A stretch of DNA of 64,000 nucleotides. It comes from Chelydra serpentina. Its lineage: Eukaryota; Chordata; Testudines; Chelydridae. Both the position numbers and the translations under genes were made by a program. Below the pieces are notes generated by a model, which was not told the origin of the DNA, ran no database searches, and worked only from the letters and a program-made list of their open reading frames with translations. Every line of letters begins with the position of its first letter. Within the stretch, counting starts at the first letter, position 1. Below, piece after piece: positions 51,194 to 63,456 of the stretch. The stretch covers positions 434,001 to 498,000 of the forward strand of contig JBAIAC010000130.1 in assembly GCA_037349315.1 (NCBI GenBank). The letters run 5' to 3'.

Positions 51194-52340
51194 CTTCTTG
51201 TTCCCAGGGGGAGTTTTATCCGCGCTACACCACTTGTTCCCAGACGTGACGCTATTCAGGGAACACCTCTTGTTCCCAGGGGGAGTATTATCGGCGTCAT
51301 AGTGCTTGTTCCCAGGGGGAGTTTTATCCGCGCTACACCGCTTGTTCCCGGACGGGACGCTATTCAGGGAACACCTCTTGTTCCCAGGGGGAGGATTATC
51401 AGCATCACACTGCTTGTTCCCGGACGGGACGCTATTCACGAGAAACCTCTTGTTCCCAGGGGGAGTATTATCAGCGTCACACCGCTTGTTCCCGGACGGG
51501 ACGCTATATAGGGAACACCTCTTGTTCCCAGGGGGAGGATTATCAGCATCACACTGCTTGTTCCCGGACGGGACGCTATACAGGGAACACCTCTTGTTAC
51601 CAGGGGGAGTATTATCAGCTTCACACTGATTGTTCCCGGACGGGACGCTATTCACGAGACACCTCTTGTTCCCCGGGGGAGTGCTATCTGCGTCTCACCG
51701 CTTGTTCGCACGGGAAGTATTATCAGCGTCACACTGCTTCGTCCCAGGGGGAGTGCTATCTGCATCACACCGCTTGTTCCCGGGGGAGTATTATCAGCGT
51801 GACACTGCTTGTTCCCAGGGGGAGTTTTATCCGCGCTACACCGCTTGTTCCCAGACGTGACGCTATTCAGGGAACACCTCTTGTTCCCAGGGGGAGTATT
51901 ATCGGCGTCACAGTACTTGTTCCCAGGGGGAGTTTTATCCACGCTACACCGCTTGTTCCCGGACGGGACGCTATTCAGGGAACACCTCTTGTTCCCAGGG
52001 GGAGGATTATCAGCATCACACTGCTTGTTCCCGAACGGGACGCTATTCACGAGACACTTCTTGTTCCCAGGGGGAGTGCTATCTGCGTCACACCACTTGT
52101 TCCCGGGGGACTATTATCAGCATCACACTGCTTTTTCCCCAGGGGAGTGCTATCTGCGTCTCACCGCTTGTTCGCACGGGGAGAATTATCGGCGTCACAC
52201 TGCTTGTTCCCAGGGGGAATAATATCGGCGCTACACCGCTAGTTCCCGGACGGGACGCTATTCAGGGAACACCTCTTGTTCCCCGGGGGAGATCTGCGTC
52301 TCACCGCTTATTCGTACATGGGAGTATTATCGGCGTCACA
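51194..52340 (+). repeat. 3,443-bp HOR, partial copy 3
   Basis: The third copy follows the same landmarks for about 1.15 kb (marker block near 51,630, BglII site 52,290). From about 51,900 its private variants switch: cacagtacttg, gggagaattatcgg and cgtacatgggag are those of the 2.1-2.55 and 11.65-12.1 kb blocks, not of copies 1 and 2. Copy 3 is thus interrupted by a switch into the left-end block lineage, which then continues at 52,546. Confidence 0.82.
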
Positions 52341-52366
52341 CTGCTTGTTCCCGGACGGGACGCTAT

Positions 52367-52724
52367 TCACGAGACACCTCTTGTTCCCAGGGGCAGTTTT
52401 ATCAGCATCACACCGCTTGTTCCCGGGGGAGTATTATCAGCGTCACACCGCTTGTTCCCGGACGGGACGCTATTCAGGGAACACCTCTTGTTCCCAGGGG
52501 GAGTATTATCAGCGTCACACTGCTTGTTCCCAGACGGGACGCTATTCACGAGACACCTCTTGTTCCCAGGGGCAGTTTTATCAGCATCACACCGCTTGTT
52601 CCCGGGGGAGTATTATCAGCGTCACACCGCTTGTTCCCGGACGGGACGCTATTCAGGGAACACCTCTTGTTCCCAGGGGGAGTATTATCAGCGTCACACT
52701 GCTTGTTCCCAGGGGGAGTTTTAT
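52367..52724 (+). repeat. 179-bp five-monomer tandem pair
   Basis: Positions 52,367-52,545 repeat directly at 52,546-52,724 (five monomers, one of 35 bp). Each unit holds a ttcacgagacacc B, a caggggcagttttatc A, a 35-bp A, a gctattcaggg B and a tattatcagcg A. The matching places near 12,190 and 39,422 have only one unit, so this is a local expansion. Confidence 0.83.
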
Positions 52725-55700
52725 CCGCGCTACACCGCTTCTTCCCGGACGGGACGCTATTCACGAAACACCTCTTCTTCCCAGAGGGAGTTTTATCAGC
52801 GTCACACCGCTTGTTCCCGGGGGAGTATTATCAGCATCACACCACTTGTTCCCAGGGGGAGTATTATCAGCGTCACATTGCTTGTTCCCAGGGGGAGTAA
52901 TATCGGCGCTACACCGCTTTTTCCCGGACGGGACGCTATATAGGGAACACCTCTTGTTCCCAGGGGGAGGATTATCAGCATCACACTGCTTGTTCCCGGA
53001 CGGGACGCTATACAGGGAACACCTCTTGTTACCAGGGGGAGTAATATCGGCGCTACACCGCTTGTTCCCGGACGGGACGCTATACAGGGAACACCTCTTG
53101 TTCCCCAGGGGAGTGCTATCTGCGTAACACCACATGTTCCCGGGGGAGTATTATCAGCGTCACACTGCTTGTTCCCAGGGGGAGTTTTATCCACGCTACA
53201 CCGCTTGTTCCCAGACGTGACGCTATTCAGGGAACACCTCTTGTTCCCAGGGGGAGGATTATCAGCATCACACTGCTTGTTCCCGGACGGGACGCTATAC
53301 AGGGAACACCTCTTGTTACCAGGGGGAGTATTATCAGCGTCACACTGATTGTTCCCAGATGGGACGCTATTCAGGGAACACCTCTTGTTCCCCAGGGGCA
53401 GTTTTATCAGCATCACACCGCTTGTTCCCGGACGGGACGCTATTCAGGGAACACCTCTTGTTCCCCAGGGGAGTGCTATCTGCGTAACACCACTTGTTCC
53501 CGGGGGAGTATTATCAGCGTGACACTGCTTGTTCCCAGGGGGAGTTTTATCCGCGCTACACCGCTTGTTCCCAGACGTGACGCTATTCAGGGAACACCTC
53601 TTGTTCCCAGGGGGAGTATTATCGGCGTCACAGTGCTTGTTCCCAGGGGGAGATTTATCCGCGCTACACCGCTTGTTCCCGGACGGGACGCTATTCAGGG
53701 AACACCTCTTGTTCCCAGGGGGAGGATTATCAGCATCACACTGCTTGTTCCCGGACGGGACGCTATTCACGAGACACTTCTTGTTCCCAGGGGGAGTGCT
53801 ATCTGCGTCACACCACTTGTTCCCGGGGGACTATTATCAGCATCACACTGCTTGTTCCCCAGGGGAGTGCTATCTGCGTCTCACCGCTTGTTCGCACGGG
53901 GAGTATTATCGGCGTCACACTGCTTGTTCCCAGGGGGAATAATATCGGCGCTACACCGCTAGTTCCCGGACGGGACGCTATTCAGGGAACACGTCTTGTT
54001 CCCCGGGGGAGATCTGCGTCTCACCGCTTGTTCGTACGGGGAGTATTATCGGCGTCACACCGCTTGTTCCCGGGGGAGTATTATCAGCGTGACACTGCTT
54101 GTTCCCAGGGGGAGTTTTATCCGCGCTACACCGCTTATTCCCAGACGGGACGCTATTCACGAAACACCTCTTCTTCCCAGGGGGAGTTTTATCAGCGTCA
54201 CACCGCTTGTTCCCGGGGGAGTATTATCAGCGTCACACCGCTTGTTCCCGGACGGGACGCTATTCAGGGAACACCTCTTGTTCCCAGGGGGAGTATTATC
54301 AGCGTCACACTGCTTGTTCCCAGGGGGAGTTTTATCCGCGCTACACCGCTTCTTCCCGGACGGGACGCTATTCATGAAACACCTCTTCTTCCCAGGGGGA
54401 GTTTTATCAGCGTCACACCGCTTGTTCCCGGGGGAGTATTATCAGCGTCACACCACTTGTTCCCAGGGGGAGTATTATCAGCGTCACACTGCTTGTTCCC
54501 AGGGGGAGTAATATCGGCGCTACACCGCTTGTTCCCGGACGGGACGCTATATAGGGAACACCTCTTGTTCCCAGGGGGAGGATTATCAGCATCACACTGC
54601 TTGTTCCCGGACGGTACGCTATACAGGGAACACCTCTTGTTACCAGGGGGAGTAATATCGGAGCTACACCGCTTGTTCCCGGACGGGACGCTATACAGGG
54701 AACACCTCTTGTTCCCCAGGGGAGTGCTATCTGCGTAACACCACATGTTCCCGGGGGAGTATTATCAGCGTCACACTGCTTGTTCCCAGGGGGAGTTTTA
54801 TCCACGCTACACCGCTTGTTCCCAGACGTGACGCTATTCAGGGAACACCTCTTGTTCCCAGGGGGAGGATTATCAGCATCACACTGCTTGTTCCCAGACG
54901 GGACGCTATACAGGGAACACCTCTTGTTACCAGGAGGAGTATTATCAGCGTCACACTGATTGTTCCCAGACGGGACGCTATTCCCGAGACACCTCTTGTG
55001 CCCAGGGGCAGTTTTATCAGCATCACACCGCTTGTTCCCGGACGGGACGCTATTCAGGGAACACCTCTTGTTCCCCAGGGGAGTGCTTTCTGCGTAACAC
55101 CACTTGTTCCCGGGGGAGTATTATCAGCATCACACTGCTTGTTCCCAGGGGGAGTTTTATCCACGCTACACCGCTTGCTCCCAGACGTGACGCTATTCAG
55201 GGAACATCTCTTGTTCCCAGGGGGAGTATTATCGGCGTCACACTGCTTGTTCCCAGGGGGAGTTTTATACACGCTACACCGCTTGTTCCCGGACGGGATG
55301 CTATTCAGGGAACACCTCTTGTTCCCATGGGGAGTGCTATCTGCGTCACACCACTTGTTCCCGGGGGACTATTATCAGCATCACACTGCTTGTTCTCCGG
55401 GGGAGTGCTATCTGCGTCTCACTGCTTGTTCGCACGGGGAGTATTATCGGCGTCACACTGCTTGTTCCCAGGGGGAGTAATATCGGCGCTACACCGCTTG
55501 TTCCCGGACGGTACGCTATTCAGGGAACACCTCTTGTTCCCAGGAGCAGTTTTATCAGAATCACACCTCTTGTTCCCGGACGGGACGCTATTCAGGGAAC
55601 ACCTCTTGTTCCCAGGGGGAGTGCTATCTGCGTCACACCACATGTTCCCGGGGGACTATTATCAGCATCACACTGCTTGTTCCCCAGGGGAGTGCTATCT

Positions 55701-56029
55701 GCGTAACACCACTTGTTCCCGGGGGAGTATTATCAGCGTCACACTGCTTGTTCCCAGGGGGAGTTTTATCCACGCTACACCGCTTGTTCCCAGACGTGAC
55801 GCTATTCAGGGAACACCTCTTGTTCCCAGGGGGAGTATTATCGGTGTCACACTGCTTGTTCCCAGGGGGAGTTTTATCCGCGCTACACCGCTTGTTCCCG
55901 GACGGGACGCTATTCATGAAACACCTCTTCTTCCCAGGGGGAGTTTTATCCGCGCTACACCACTTGTTCCCGGACGGGACGCTATACAGGGAACACCTCT
56001 TGTTCCCAGGGGGAGTATTATCAGCGTCA
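52546..56029 (+). repeat. HOR block related to 12.2-16.1 kb
   Basis: It matches the 12.2-16.1 kb block at an offset of about 39,996, which becomes 39,960 after one monomer is missing near 54,056 (the agtgctatcttcg A monomer). It has one instead of two 359-bp units near 52,774. Private changes include cacattgcttg near 52,876, cgctttttccc near 52,917, acacgtcttg near 53,991, and caggaggag near 54,934. It overlaps the 1,614-bp tandem pair. Confidence 0.8.
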
Positions 56030-57643
56030 CACCGCTTGTTCCCGGGGGAGTATTATCAGCGTCACACCACTTGTTCCCAGGGGGAGTATTATCAGCGTCA
56101 CACTGCTTGTTCCCAGGGGGAGTAATATCGGCGCTACACCGCTTGTTCCCGGACGGGACGCTATATAGGGAACACCTCTTCTTCCCAGGGGGAGGATTAT
56201 CAGCATCACACTGCTTGTTCCCGGACGGTACGCTATACAGGGAACACCTCTTGTTACCAGGGGGAGTAATATCGGAGCTACACCGCTTGTTCCCGGACGG
56301 GACGCTATACAGGGAACACCTCTTGTTCCCCAGGGGAGTGCTATCTGCGTAACACCACATGTTCCCGGGGGAGTATTATCAGCGTCACACTGCTTGTTCC
56401 CAGGGGGAGTTTTATCCACGCTACACCGCTTGTTCCCAGACGTGACGCTATTCAGGGAACACCTCTTGTTCCCAGGGGGAGGATTATCAGCATCACACTG
56501 CTTGTTCCCAGACGTGACGCTATTCAGGGAACACCTCTTGTTACCAGGGGGAGTATTATCAGCCTCACACTGATTGTTCCCAGACGGGACGCTATTCCCG
56601 AGACACCTCTTGTGCCCAGGGGCAGTTTTATCAGCATCACACCGCTTGTTCCCGGACGGGACGCTATTCAGGGAACACCTCTTGTTCCCCAGGGGAGTGC
56701 TTTCTGCGTAACACCACTTGTTCCCGGGGGAGTATTATCAGCATCACACTGCTTGTTCCCAGGGGGAGTTTTATCCACGCTACACCGCTTGCTCCCAGAC
56801 GTGACGCTATTCAGGGAACACCTCTTGTTCCCAGGGGGAGTATTATCGGCGTCACACTGCTTGTTCCCAGGGGGAGTTTTATACACGCTACACCGCTTGT
56901 TCCCGGACGGGATGCTATTCAGGGAACACCTCTTGTTCCCATGGGGAGTGCTATCTGCGTCACACCACTTGTTCCCGGGGGACTATTATCAGCATCACAC
57001 TGCTTGTTCTCCGGGGGAGTGCTATCTGCGTCTCACTGCTTGTTCGCACGGGGAGTATTATCGGCGTCACACTGCTTGTTCCCAGGGGGAGTAATATCGG
57101 CGCTACACCGCTTGTTCCCGGACGGTACGCTATTCAGGGAACACCTCTTGTTCCCAGGGGCAGTTTTATCAGAATCACACCTCTTGTTCCCGGACGGGAC
57201 GCTATTCAGGGAACACCTCTTGTTCCCAGGGGGAGTGCTATCTGCGTCACACCACATGTTCCCGGGGGACTATTATCAGCATCACACTGCTTGTTCCCCA
57301 GGGGAGTGCTATCTGCGTAACACCACTTGTTCCCGGGGGAGTATTATCAGCGTCACACTGCTTGTTCCCAGGGGGAGTTTTATCCACGCTACACCGCTTG
57401 TTCCCAGAGGTGACGCTATTCAGGGAACACCTCTTGTTCCCAGGGGGAGTATTATCGGTGTCACACTGCTTGTTCCCAGGGGGAGTTTTATCCGCGCTAC
57501 ACCGCTTGTTCCCGGACGGGACGCTATTCATGAAACACCTCTTCTTCCCAGGGGGAGTTTTATCCGCGCTACACCACTTGTTCCCGGACGGGACGCTATA
57601 CAGGGAACACCTCTTGTTCCCAGGGGGAGTATTATCAGCGTCA
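54416..57643 (+). repeat. 1,614-bp HOR, two tandem copies
   Basis: Positions 54,416-56,029 repeat at 56,030-57,643 with offset 1,614 (45 monomers minus 6 bases). The gagtgctttctgcg, cttgtgcccagg, gacgggatgctattc, cccatggggagtgc and tattatcggtgtc variants occur once in each copy. The junction at about 56,030 joins a tattatcagcgtcacaccg monomer to the 35-bp cgggggag form. Copy 2 has a B-core change to agacgtgacgc near 56,512. Confidence 0.86.
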
Positions 57644-58929
57644 CACTGCTTGTTCCCGGACGGGACGCTATTCACGAGACACTTCTTGTTCCCACGGGGA
57701 GTATTATCAGCTTCACACTGCTTGTTCCCAGGGGGAGTAATATCGGCGCCACACTGCTTGTTCCCAGACGGGACGCTATTCAGGGAACACTTCTTGTTCC
57801 CAGGGGGAGTTTTATCCGCGCTACACCGCTTGTTCCCGGGGGAGTATTATCAGCGTCACACCACTTGTTCCCAGGGGGAGTATTATCAGCGTCACACTGA
57901 TTGTTCCCGGACGGGACGCTATTCACGAGACACCTCTTGTTCCCCGGGGGAGTGCTATCTGCGTCTCACCGCTTGTTCGCACGGGGAGTATTATCGGCGT
58001 CACACTGCTTGTTCCCAGGGGGAGTTTTATCCGCGCTAGACCGCTTCTTCCCGGACGGGACGCTATTCACGAAACACCTCTTCTTCCCAGGGGGAGTTTT
58101 ATCAGCGTCACACCGCTTGTTCCCGGGGGAGTATTATCAGCGTCACACTGCTTGTTCCCAGGGGGAGTGCTATCTGCGTCACACCACTTGTTCCCAGGGG
58201 GAGTATTATCAGCGTCACACTGCTTGTTCCCAGGGGGAGTAATATCGGCGCTACACCGCTTGTTCCCGGACGGGACGCTATTCAGGGAACACCTCTTGTT
58301 CCCAGGGGGAGGATTATCAGCATCACACTGCTTGTTCCCGGACGGGACGCTAATCACGAGACACTTCTTGTTCCCAGGGGGAGTATTATCAGCGTCACAC
58401 CGCTTGTTCCCGGACGGGACGCTATTCAGGGAACACCTCTTGTTCCCAGGGGGAGTGCTATCTGCGTCACACCACTTGTTCCCGGGGGACTATTATCAGC
58501 ATCACACTGCTTGTTCCCTAGGGGAGTGCTATCTGCGTCTCACCGCTTGTTCGCACGGGGAGTATTATCGGCGTCACACTGCTTGTTCCCAGGGGGAATA
58601 ATATCGGCGCTACACCGCTAGTTCCCGGACGGGACGCTATTCAGGGAACACCTCTTGTTCCCAGGGGGAGTTTTATCAGCGTCACACCGCTTGTTCACGG
58701 ACAGGACGCTATTCAGGGAACACCTCTTGTTCCCAGGGGGAGTTTTATCCGTGCTACACCGCTTGTTCCTGGACGGGACGCTATTCAGGGAACACCTCTT
58801 GTTCCCAGGGGGAGGATTATCAGCATCACACTGCCTGTTCCCGGACGGGACGCTATTCACGAGACACTTCTTGTTCCCAGGGGGAGTATTATCAGCATCA
58901 CACCGCTTGTTCCCGGACGGGACGCTATA
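57644..58929 (+). repeat. HOR segment continuing the 42-44 kb lineage
   Basis: Positions 56,600-58,448 match 42,257-44,105 at offset 14,343, including cgcgctagaccgc and gacgctaatcacgag. After 58,448 the sequence switches to the cgggggactattatc run and then to a single cttgttcacggacagg marker near 58,690, which otherwise belongs to the 19.7-34 kb blocks. The segment therefore carries a switch between lineages. Confidence 0.72.
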
Positions 58930-61750
58930 TAGGGAACACCTCTTGTTCCCAGGGGGAGGATTATCAGCATCACACTGCTTGTTCCCGGACGGGACGCTAT
59001 ACAGGGAACACCTCTTGTTACCAGGGGGAGTATTATCAGCGTCACACTGATTGTTCCCGGACGGGACGCTATTCACGAGACACCTCTTGTTCCCCGGGGG
59101 AGTGCTATCTGCGTCTCACCGCTTTTTCGCACGGGGAGTATTATCGGCGTCACACTGCTTCTTCCCAGGGGGAGTGCTATCTGCGTCACACCGCTTGTTC
59201 CCGGGGGAGTATTATCAGCGTGACACTGCTTGTTCCCAGGGGGAGTTTTATCCGCGCTACACCGCTTGTTCCCAGACGTGACGCTATTCAGGGAACACCT
59301 CTTGTTCCCAGGGGGAGTATTATCAGCATCACACTGCTTGTTCCCGGACGGGACGCTATTCACGAGACACTTCTTGTTCCCAGGGGGAGTATTATCAGCG
59401 TCACACCGCTTGTTCCCGGACGGGACGCTATTGAGGGAACACCTCTTGTTCCCAGGGGGAGTGCTATCTGCGTCACACCACTTGTTCCCGGGGGACTATT
59501 ATCAGCATCACACTGCTTGTTCCCCAGGGGAGTGCTATCTGCGTAACACCACTTGTTCCCGGGGGAGTATTATCAGCGTCACACTGCTTGTTCCCAGGGG
59601 GAGTTTTATCCACGCTACACCGCTTGTTCCCAGACATGACGCTATTCAGGGAACACCTCTTGTTCCCAGGGGGAGTATTATCGGCGTCACACTGCTTGTT
59701 CCCAGGGGGAGTTTTATCCGCGCTACACCGCTTGTTCCCGGACGGGACGCTATTCATGAAACACCTCTTGTTCCCAGGGGGAGTTTTATCCGCGCTACAC
59801 CACTTGTTCCCGGACGGGACGCTATACAGGGAACACCTCTTGTTCCCAGGGGGAGTATTATCAGCGTCACACTGCTTGTTCCCGGACGGGACGCTATTCA
59901 CGAGACACTTCTTGTTCCCACGGGGAGTATTATCAGCTTCACACTGCTTGTTCCCAGGGGGAGTAATATCGGCGCCACACTGCTTGTTCCCGGACGGGAC
60001 GCTATTCAGGGAACACTTCTTGTTCCCAAGGGGAGTTTTATCCGCGCTACACCGCTTGTTCCAGGGGGAGTATTATCAGCGTCACACCGCTTGTTCGCAC
60101 GGGGAGTATTATCGGCGTCACACTGCTTCTTCCCAGGGGGAGTGCTATCTGCGTCACACCGCTTGTTCCCGGGGGAGTATTATCAGCGTGACACTGCTTG
60201 TTCCCAGGGGGAGTTTTATCCGTGCTACACCGCTTGTTCCCAGACGTGACGCTATTCAGGGAACACCTCTTGTTCCCAGGGGGAGTATTATCGGCGTCAC
60301 ACTGCTTGTTCCCAGGGGGAGTAATATCGGCGCTACACCGCTTGTTCCCGGACGGGACGATATAGACGGAACACCTCTTGTTCCCAGGGGGAGGATTATC
60401 AGCATCACACTGCTTGTTCCCGGACGGGACGCTATACAGGGAACACCTCTTGTTACCAGGGGGAGTATTATCAGCGTCACACTGATTGTTCCCGGACGGG
60501 ACGCTATTCACGAGACACCTCTTGTTCCCCGGGGGAGTGCTATCTGCGTCTCACCGCTTGTTCGCACGGGGAGTATTATCGGCGTCACACTGCTTCTTCC
60601 CAGGGGGAGTGCTATCTGCGTCACACCGCTTGTTCCCGGGGGAGTATTATCAGCGTGACACTGCTTGTTCCCAGGGGGAGTTTTATCCGCGCTACACCGC
60701 TTGTTCCCAGACGTGACGCTATTCAGGGAACACCTCTTGTTCCCAGGGGGAGTATTATCAGCATCACACTGCTTGTTCCCGGACGGGACGCTATTCACGA
60801 GACACTTCTTGTTCCCAGGGGGAGTATTATCAGCGTCACACCGCTTGTTCCCGGACGGGACGCTATTGAGGGAACACCTCTTGTTCCCAGGGGGAGTGCT
60901 ATCTGCGTCACACCACTTGTTCCCGGGGGACTATTATCAGCATCACACTGCTTGTTCCCCAGGGGAGTGCTATCTGCGTAACACCACTTGTTCCCGGGGG
61001 AGTATTATCAGCGTCACACTGCTTGTTCCCAGGGGGAGTTTTATCCACGCTACACCGCTTGTTCCCAGACGTGACGCTATTCAGGGAACACCTCTTGTTC
61101 CCAGGGGGAGTATTATCGGCGTCACACTGCTTGTTCCCAGGGGGAGTTTTATCCGCGCTACACCGCTTGTTCCCGGACGGGACGCTATTCATGAAACACC
61201 TCTTGTTCCCAGGGGGAGTTTTATCCGCGCTACACCACTTGTTCCCGGACGGGACGCTATACAGGGAACACCTCTTGTTCCCAGGGGGAGTATTATCAGC
61301 GTCACACTGCTTGTTCCCGGACGGGACGCTATTCACGAGACACTTCTTGTTCCCACGGGGAGTATTATCAGCTTCACACTGCTTGTTCCCAGGGGGAGTA
61401 ATATCGGCGCCACACTGCTTGTTCCCGGACGGGACGCTATTCAGGGAACACTTCTTGTTCCCAGGGGGAGTTTTATCCGCGCTACACCGCTTGTTCCAGG
61501 GGGAGTATTATCAGCGTCACACCGCTTGTTCGCACGGGGAGTATTATCGGCGTCACACTGCTTCTTCCCAGGGGGAGTGCTATCTGCGTCACACCGCTTG
61601 TTCCCGGGATAGTATTATCAGCGTGACACTGCTTGTTCCCAGAGGGAGTTTTATCCACGCTACACCGCTTGTTCCCAGACGTGACGCTATTCAGGGTACA
61701 CCTCTTGTTCCCAGGGGGAGTATTATCGGCGTCACACTGCTTGTTCCCAG
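58930..61750 (+). repeat. 1,435-bp HOR, two tandem copies
   Basis: Positions 58,930-60,315 repeat at 60,365-61,750 with offset 1,435 (40 monomers minus 5 bases). The gctattgagggaac variant (59,430 and 60,865), cttcttcccagggggagtgc and ccagggggag after cttgtt (60,058 and 61,493) mark the pair. In this part of the array the usual cgggaag/cttcgtccc marker is replaced by cggggag/cttcttccc. A private gacgatatagacggaac B form is at 60,357. Confidence 0.84.
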
Positions 61751-62374
61751 GGGGAGTTTTATCCGCGCTAGACCGCTTCTTCCCGGACGGGACGCTATTC
61801 ACGAAACACCTCTTCTTCCCAGGGGGAGTTTTATCAGCGTCACACCGCTTGTTCCCGGGGGAGTATTATCAGCGTCACACTGCTTGTTCCCAGGGGGAGT
61901 GCTATCTGCGTCACACCACTTGTTCCCAGGGGGAGTATTATCAGCGTCACACTGCTTGTTCCCAGGGGGAGTAATATCGGCGCTACACCGCTTGTTCCCG
62001 GACGGGACGCTATTCAGGGAACACCTCTTGTTCCCAGGGGGAGGATTATCAGCATCACACTGCTTGTTCCCGGACGGGACGCTATTCACGAGACACTTCT
62101 TGTTCCCAGGGGGAGTATTATCAGCGTCACACCGCTTGTTCCCGGACGGGACGCTATTCAGGGAACACCTCTTGTTCCCAGGGGGAGTGCTATCTGCGTC
62201 ACACCACTTGTTCCCGGGGGACTATTATCAGCATCACACTGCTTGTTCCCCAGGGGAGTGCTATCTGCGTCTCACCGCTTGTTCGCACGGGGAGTATTAT
62301 CGGCGTCACACTGCTTGTTCCCAGGGGGAATAATATCGGCGCTACACCGCTAGTTCCCGGACGGGACGCTATTC
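61751..62374 (+). repeat. Copy of the 58-kb HOR segment
   Basis: It matches 58,019-58,642 at offset 3,732, starting in the cgcgctagaccgc monomer and running through the BglII-free marker section to the gaataatatcgg and ctagttccc monomers. It sits directly after the 1,435-bp pair and before the 611-bp pair. Only monomers are present. Confidence 0.72.
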
Positions 62375-63456
62375 AGGGAACACCTCTTCTTCCCAGGGGG
62401 AGTATTACCGGCGTCACACTGCTTGTTCCCAGGGGGAGTTTTATCCGCGCTACACCGCTTGTTCCCGGACGGGACGCTATTCAAGGAACACCTCTTGTTC
62501 CCAGGGGGAGGATTATCAGCATCACACTGCTTGTTCCCGGACGGGACGCTATTCACGAGACACTTCTTGTTCCCAGGGGGAGTATTATCAGCGTCACACC
62601 GCTTGTTCCCGGACGGGACGCTATATAGGGAACACCTCTTGTTCCCAGGGGGAGGATTATCAGCATCACACTGCTTGTTCCCGGACGGGACGCTATACAG
62701 GGAACACCTCTTGTTACCAGGGGGAGTATTATCAGCGTCACACTGATTGTTCCCGGACGGGACGCTATTCACGAGACACCTCTTGTTCCCCGGGGAAGTG
62801 CTATCTGCGTCTCACCGCTTGTTCGCACGGGGAGTATTATCGGCGTCACACTGCTTCTTCCCAGGGGGAGTGCTATCTGCGTCACACCGCTTGTTCCCGG
62901 GGGCGTATTATCAGCGTGACACTGCTTGTTCCCAGGGGGAGTTTTATCCGCGCTACTCCGCTTGTTCCCAGACGTGACGCTATTCAGGGAACACCTCTTG
63001 TTCCCAGGGGGAGTATTATCGGCGTCACACTGCTTGTTCCCAGGGGGAGTTTTATCCGCGCTACACCGCTTGTTCCCGGACGGGACGCTATTCAAGGAAC
63101 ACCTCTTGTTCCCAGGGGGAGGATTATCAGCATCACACTGCTTGTTCCCGGACGGGACGCTATTCACGAGACACTTTTTGTTCCCAGGGGGAGTATTATC
63201 AGCGTCACACCGCTTGTTCCCGGACGGGACGCTATATAGGGAACACCTCTTGTTCCCAGGGGGAGGATTATCAGCATCACACTGCTTGTTCCCGGACGGG
63301 ACGCTATACAGGGAACACCTCTTGTTACCAGGGGGAGTATTATCAGCGTCACACTGATTCTTCCCGGACGGGACGCTATTCACGAGACACCTCTTGTTCC
63401 CCGGGGGAGTGCTATCTGCGTCTCACCGCTTGTTCGCACGGGGAGTATTATCAGCA
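62375..63456 (+). repeat. 611-bp HOR, about 1.8 tandem copies
   Basis: Positions 62,375-62,845 repeat at 62,986-63,456 with offset 611 (17 monomers minus 1 base). The private gctattcaaggaac variant at 62,480 and 63,091 occurs only in this pair, so the pair is a recent local event. The second copy has cactttttgttcc near 63,175 and actgattcttccc near 63,356. Confidence 0.83.

Noticed and set aside
50651..51655. Cysteine-containing 12-residue repeat protein on the - strand (334 codons)
   Set aside because: The regular cysteine spacing is only the monomer read in reverse. Related frames occur wherever the array lacks a chance stop, with no sign of codon-level selection.
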